A stretch of DNA of 64,000 nucleotides from Rhizobiaceae bacterium (lineage in GTDB: Bacteria > Pseudomonadota > Alphaproteobacteria > Rhizobiales > Rhizobiaceae), in the NCBI GenBank assembly GCA_023953835.1, contig JAMLJB010000001.1, positions 2,949,501-3,013,500 of the forward strand, given 5' to 3'. Shown one piece after another: positions 63,057-64,000 of the stretch. The translations under genes were made by a program, and so were the position numbers. The notes under the pieces are model-generated. The model did no database searches. It was not told where the DNA came from and saw nothing but the letters and a program-made list of their open reading frames with translations. The stretch's first letter is position 1. The number at the start of each line of letters is the position of its first letter.

Positions 63057-63083
63057 TGCGGGCAGCACGAGCGGAAACGAACA

Positions 63084-63725
63084 TCACGATTGCGCCCTGT
63101 CCGCGTGGGCGGCGGCTTGTGCCGTAACGCGCAACCATGCCGAGGTCTCGCGCAGGGACTGGTCGACCGGCTTTTGCACGTTGAGGATCGCGTCACCATG
63201 CACCATGTTGCGCGAGCCTTCCCAAGCTTTCACCCAGACGCAGGGCATGTTGGGCTCGACCTCGCAATTGCCGTTTGCACGCACGCCGCCGCACGGACCG
63301 TTGCGCAGTTGCTTGGGGCAGTTCATCGGGCAGGACATGCCGGTTGAAGAGAGGACACATTGCCCGCACATGCGGCAGTCGAACATCAGGCCCTTCACAT
63401 TGCGCTCGACGAACTTGATCGGAGCCTCGACGCGCCCATAGCCGATCGCCTTCCACAGCGGGTGCAGGCTCAGGAAGATGCTGGCGAAGCGCGCGTAGAA
63501 CCACTCCAGCGCGCGGGAATGGCGGATCGACCACAGCCGCACGGTGTAGCTGCGCTGGACGCGCCGTTGCGGCGAAACGTCGGCGGGCTTGTAGTCGGAT
63601 TTGGGGGCGGATTTCTTGACCGCGCTTGCCTGTGTCTCTCCGGCCTTCGCCGCCGGGGGCAAGGTCTCGGGCGCAGCGCTCGCCGGGCCTGCCGCCGTTG
63701 TGGATCGGGTCGTGTCGTCAGCCAT
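63084..63725 (-). CDS. MTHFR C-terminal-domain (MTHFR_C) cysteine-rich protein
   Basis: A 213-residue protein with a low-complexity Ala/Thr/Pro N-terminus (residues about 1-55). A Cys-rich core reads CRMCGQCVLSSTGMSCPMNC, followed by CGGVRANGNCEVEPNMPC; these cysteines could bind one or more Fe-S clusters or zinc. This domain is fused to or encoded beside MetF in several acetogens and methylotrophs, where it links MetF to an electron carrier. ATG 63725 overlaps the upstream gene's stop by eight bases. Confidence 0.85.
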   Translation of the reverse strand: MADDTTRSTTAAGPASAAPETLPPAAKAGETQASAVKKSAPKSDYKPADVSPQRRVQRSYTVRLWSIRHSRALEWFYARFASIFLSLHPLWKAIGYGRVEAPIKFVERNVKGLMFDCRMCGQCVLSSTGMSCPMNCPKQLRNGPCGGVRANGNCEVEPNMPCVWVKAWEGSRNMVHGDAILNVQKPVDQSLRETSAWLRVTAQAAAHADRAQS

Positions 63726-64000
63726 GTTCCTTGCCGCCTGCCTTGGCAAGCGCCACGAGGCGCTCGCGTGGGTACTCAGCATCCAGTGCCGAAGCGGCCT
63801 TTTCCGCCTCGACTTCGAGGTCGTCGCCGACGGGTACCGCATCGGCCTTTCGCCACTCGGCGAGATAGGCGTCGGTGTCGCTGTCGCCGGAGCGCATGGC
63901 GGCCATGTCGATGGCTTCGGCAAAACGCTGCGGCAGTTCCCGCTTCGCATTCTGACGCCCCTTGCGCACGATGACCTGCGCAGGGATGTCACGCCAATAA
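63718..64000 (-). CDS. 'Virulence factor' domain small protein (5'-truncated by window)
   Basis: The visible part reads WRDIPAQVIVRKGRQNAKRE, then RFAEAIDMAAMRSGDSDTDA and YLAEWRKADAVPVGDDLEVE, which matches the small alphaproteobacterial 'virulence factor' family found beside MetF, DHPS-type and corrinoid-protein genes in methyl-transfer clusters. The first ATG visible is internal, so the start lies beyond base 64000. Its stop overlaps the MTHFR_C start. Function is not established; the name of the family is misleading here. Confidence 0.78.
   Translation of the reverse strand, partial: YWRDIPAQVIVRKGRQNAKRELPQRFAEAIDMAAMRSGDSDTDAYLAEWRKADAVPVGDDLEVEAEKAASALDAEYPRERLVALAKAGGKEHG

Overview
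The window is a GC-rich chromosomal segment of an alphaproteobacterium, most likely a Hyphomicrobiales (Rhizobiales) member close to the Phyllobacteriaceae (Mesorhizobium/Aminobacter-like). This rests on gene content: a long nuo operon with a helix-hairpin-helix gene between nuoF and nuoG, a short-form ProRS, DUF1467 and DUF1194 proteins, a B12 riboswitch ahead of cbtBA, aerobic cob genes, a heterotetrameric soxBDAG locus, and a LysR gene flanked by small DUF1127-like genes. No species can be assigned from sequence alone.

Layout. 1-11.7 kb: respiratory complex I, nuoF (cut by the window edge) to nuoN. 11.7-18.7 kb: a tightly overlapping housekeeping run, birA, RNase J, methylmalonyl-CoA epimerase, DUF1467, proS, lolC, lolD. 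18.7-26.8 kb: an accessory block with AT-rich spacers. It holds a GT4 glycosyltransferase, a protein ending in a phage-spike-like HxH tip, an unrecognised 397-residue protein, and, convergent, a 1424-residue GH18 protein with Ig-like repeats and features of type I secretion. 27-33.9 kb: a 28-residue mini-gene with a strong promoter, lipB, a C5-epimerase-like secreted protein, tRNA-Leu(GAG), a polysaccharide deacetylase, mgtE, a MerR regulator and deoD. 33.9-42 kb: membrane proteins, then the B12 riboswitch, cbtB, cbtA, cobU, cobO, cobD, cobC, a tyrosine phosphatase, a creatininase-family protein and a nitroreductase.

42-64 kb is dominated by one-carbon and methylamine metabolism. Sarcosine oxidase soxBDAG and an 853-residue dimethylglycine-dehydrogenase-like enzyme are followed, after a GlxA-type regulator, by a corrinoid-dependent methyl-transfer set: a RamA-like 2Fe-2S/ASKHA activator, a DHPS-fold methyltransferase, MetF, a separate MTHFR C-terminal-domain protein and a 'virulence factor' family protein cut by the window end. 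Together they suggest betaine or related N-methyl compounds being demethylated into the tetrahydrofolate pool, with the cob locus supplying the corrinoid. Between these lie an MscK/MscS-type channel, a DUF1194 protein, two tandem copies of a small membrane-protein gene, and a LysR gene with DUF1127-like small proteins on both sides.

The most unusual parts are the 18.7-26.8 kb accessory block, the duplicated small gene with a conserved leader hairpin (54.0-55.1 kb), the LysR/DUF1127 neighbourhood (56.8-58.3 kb), and a perfect 10-bp-arm palindrome over the likely promoter of the methyltransferase gene (61.72 kb). Large palindromic intergenic repeats of two families recur four times between 53.9 and 63.1 kb. 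No CRISPR array, integrase, transposase or rRNA gene was seen.
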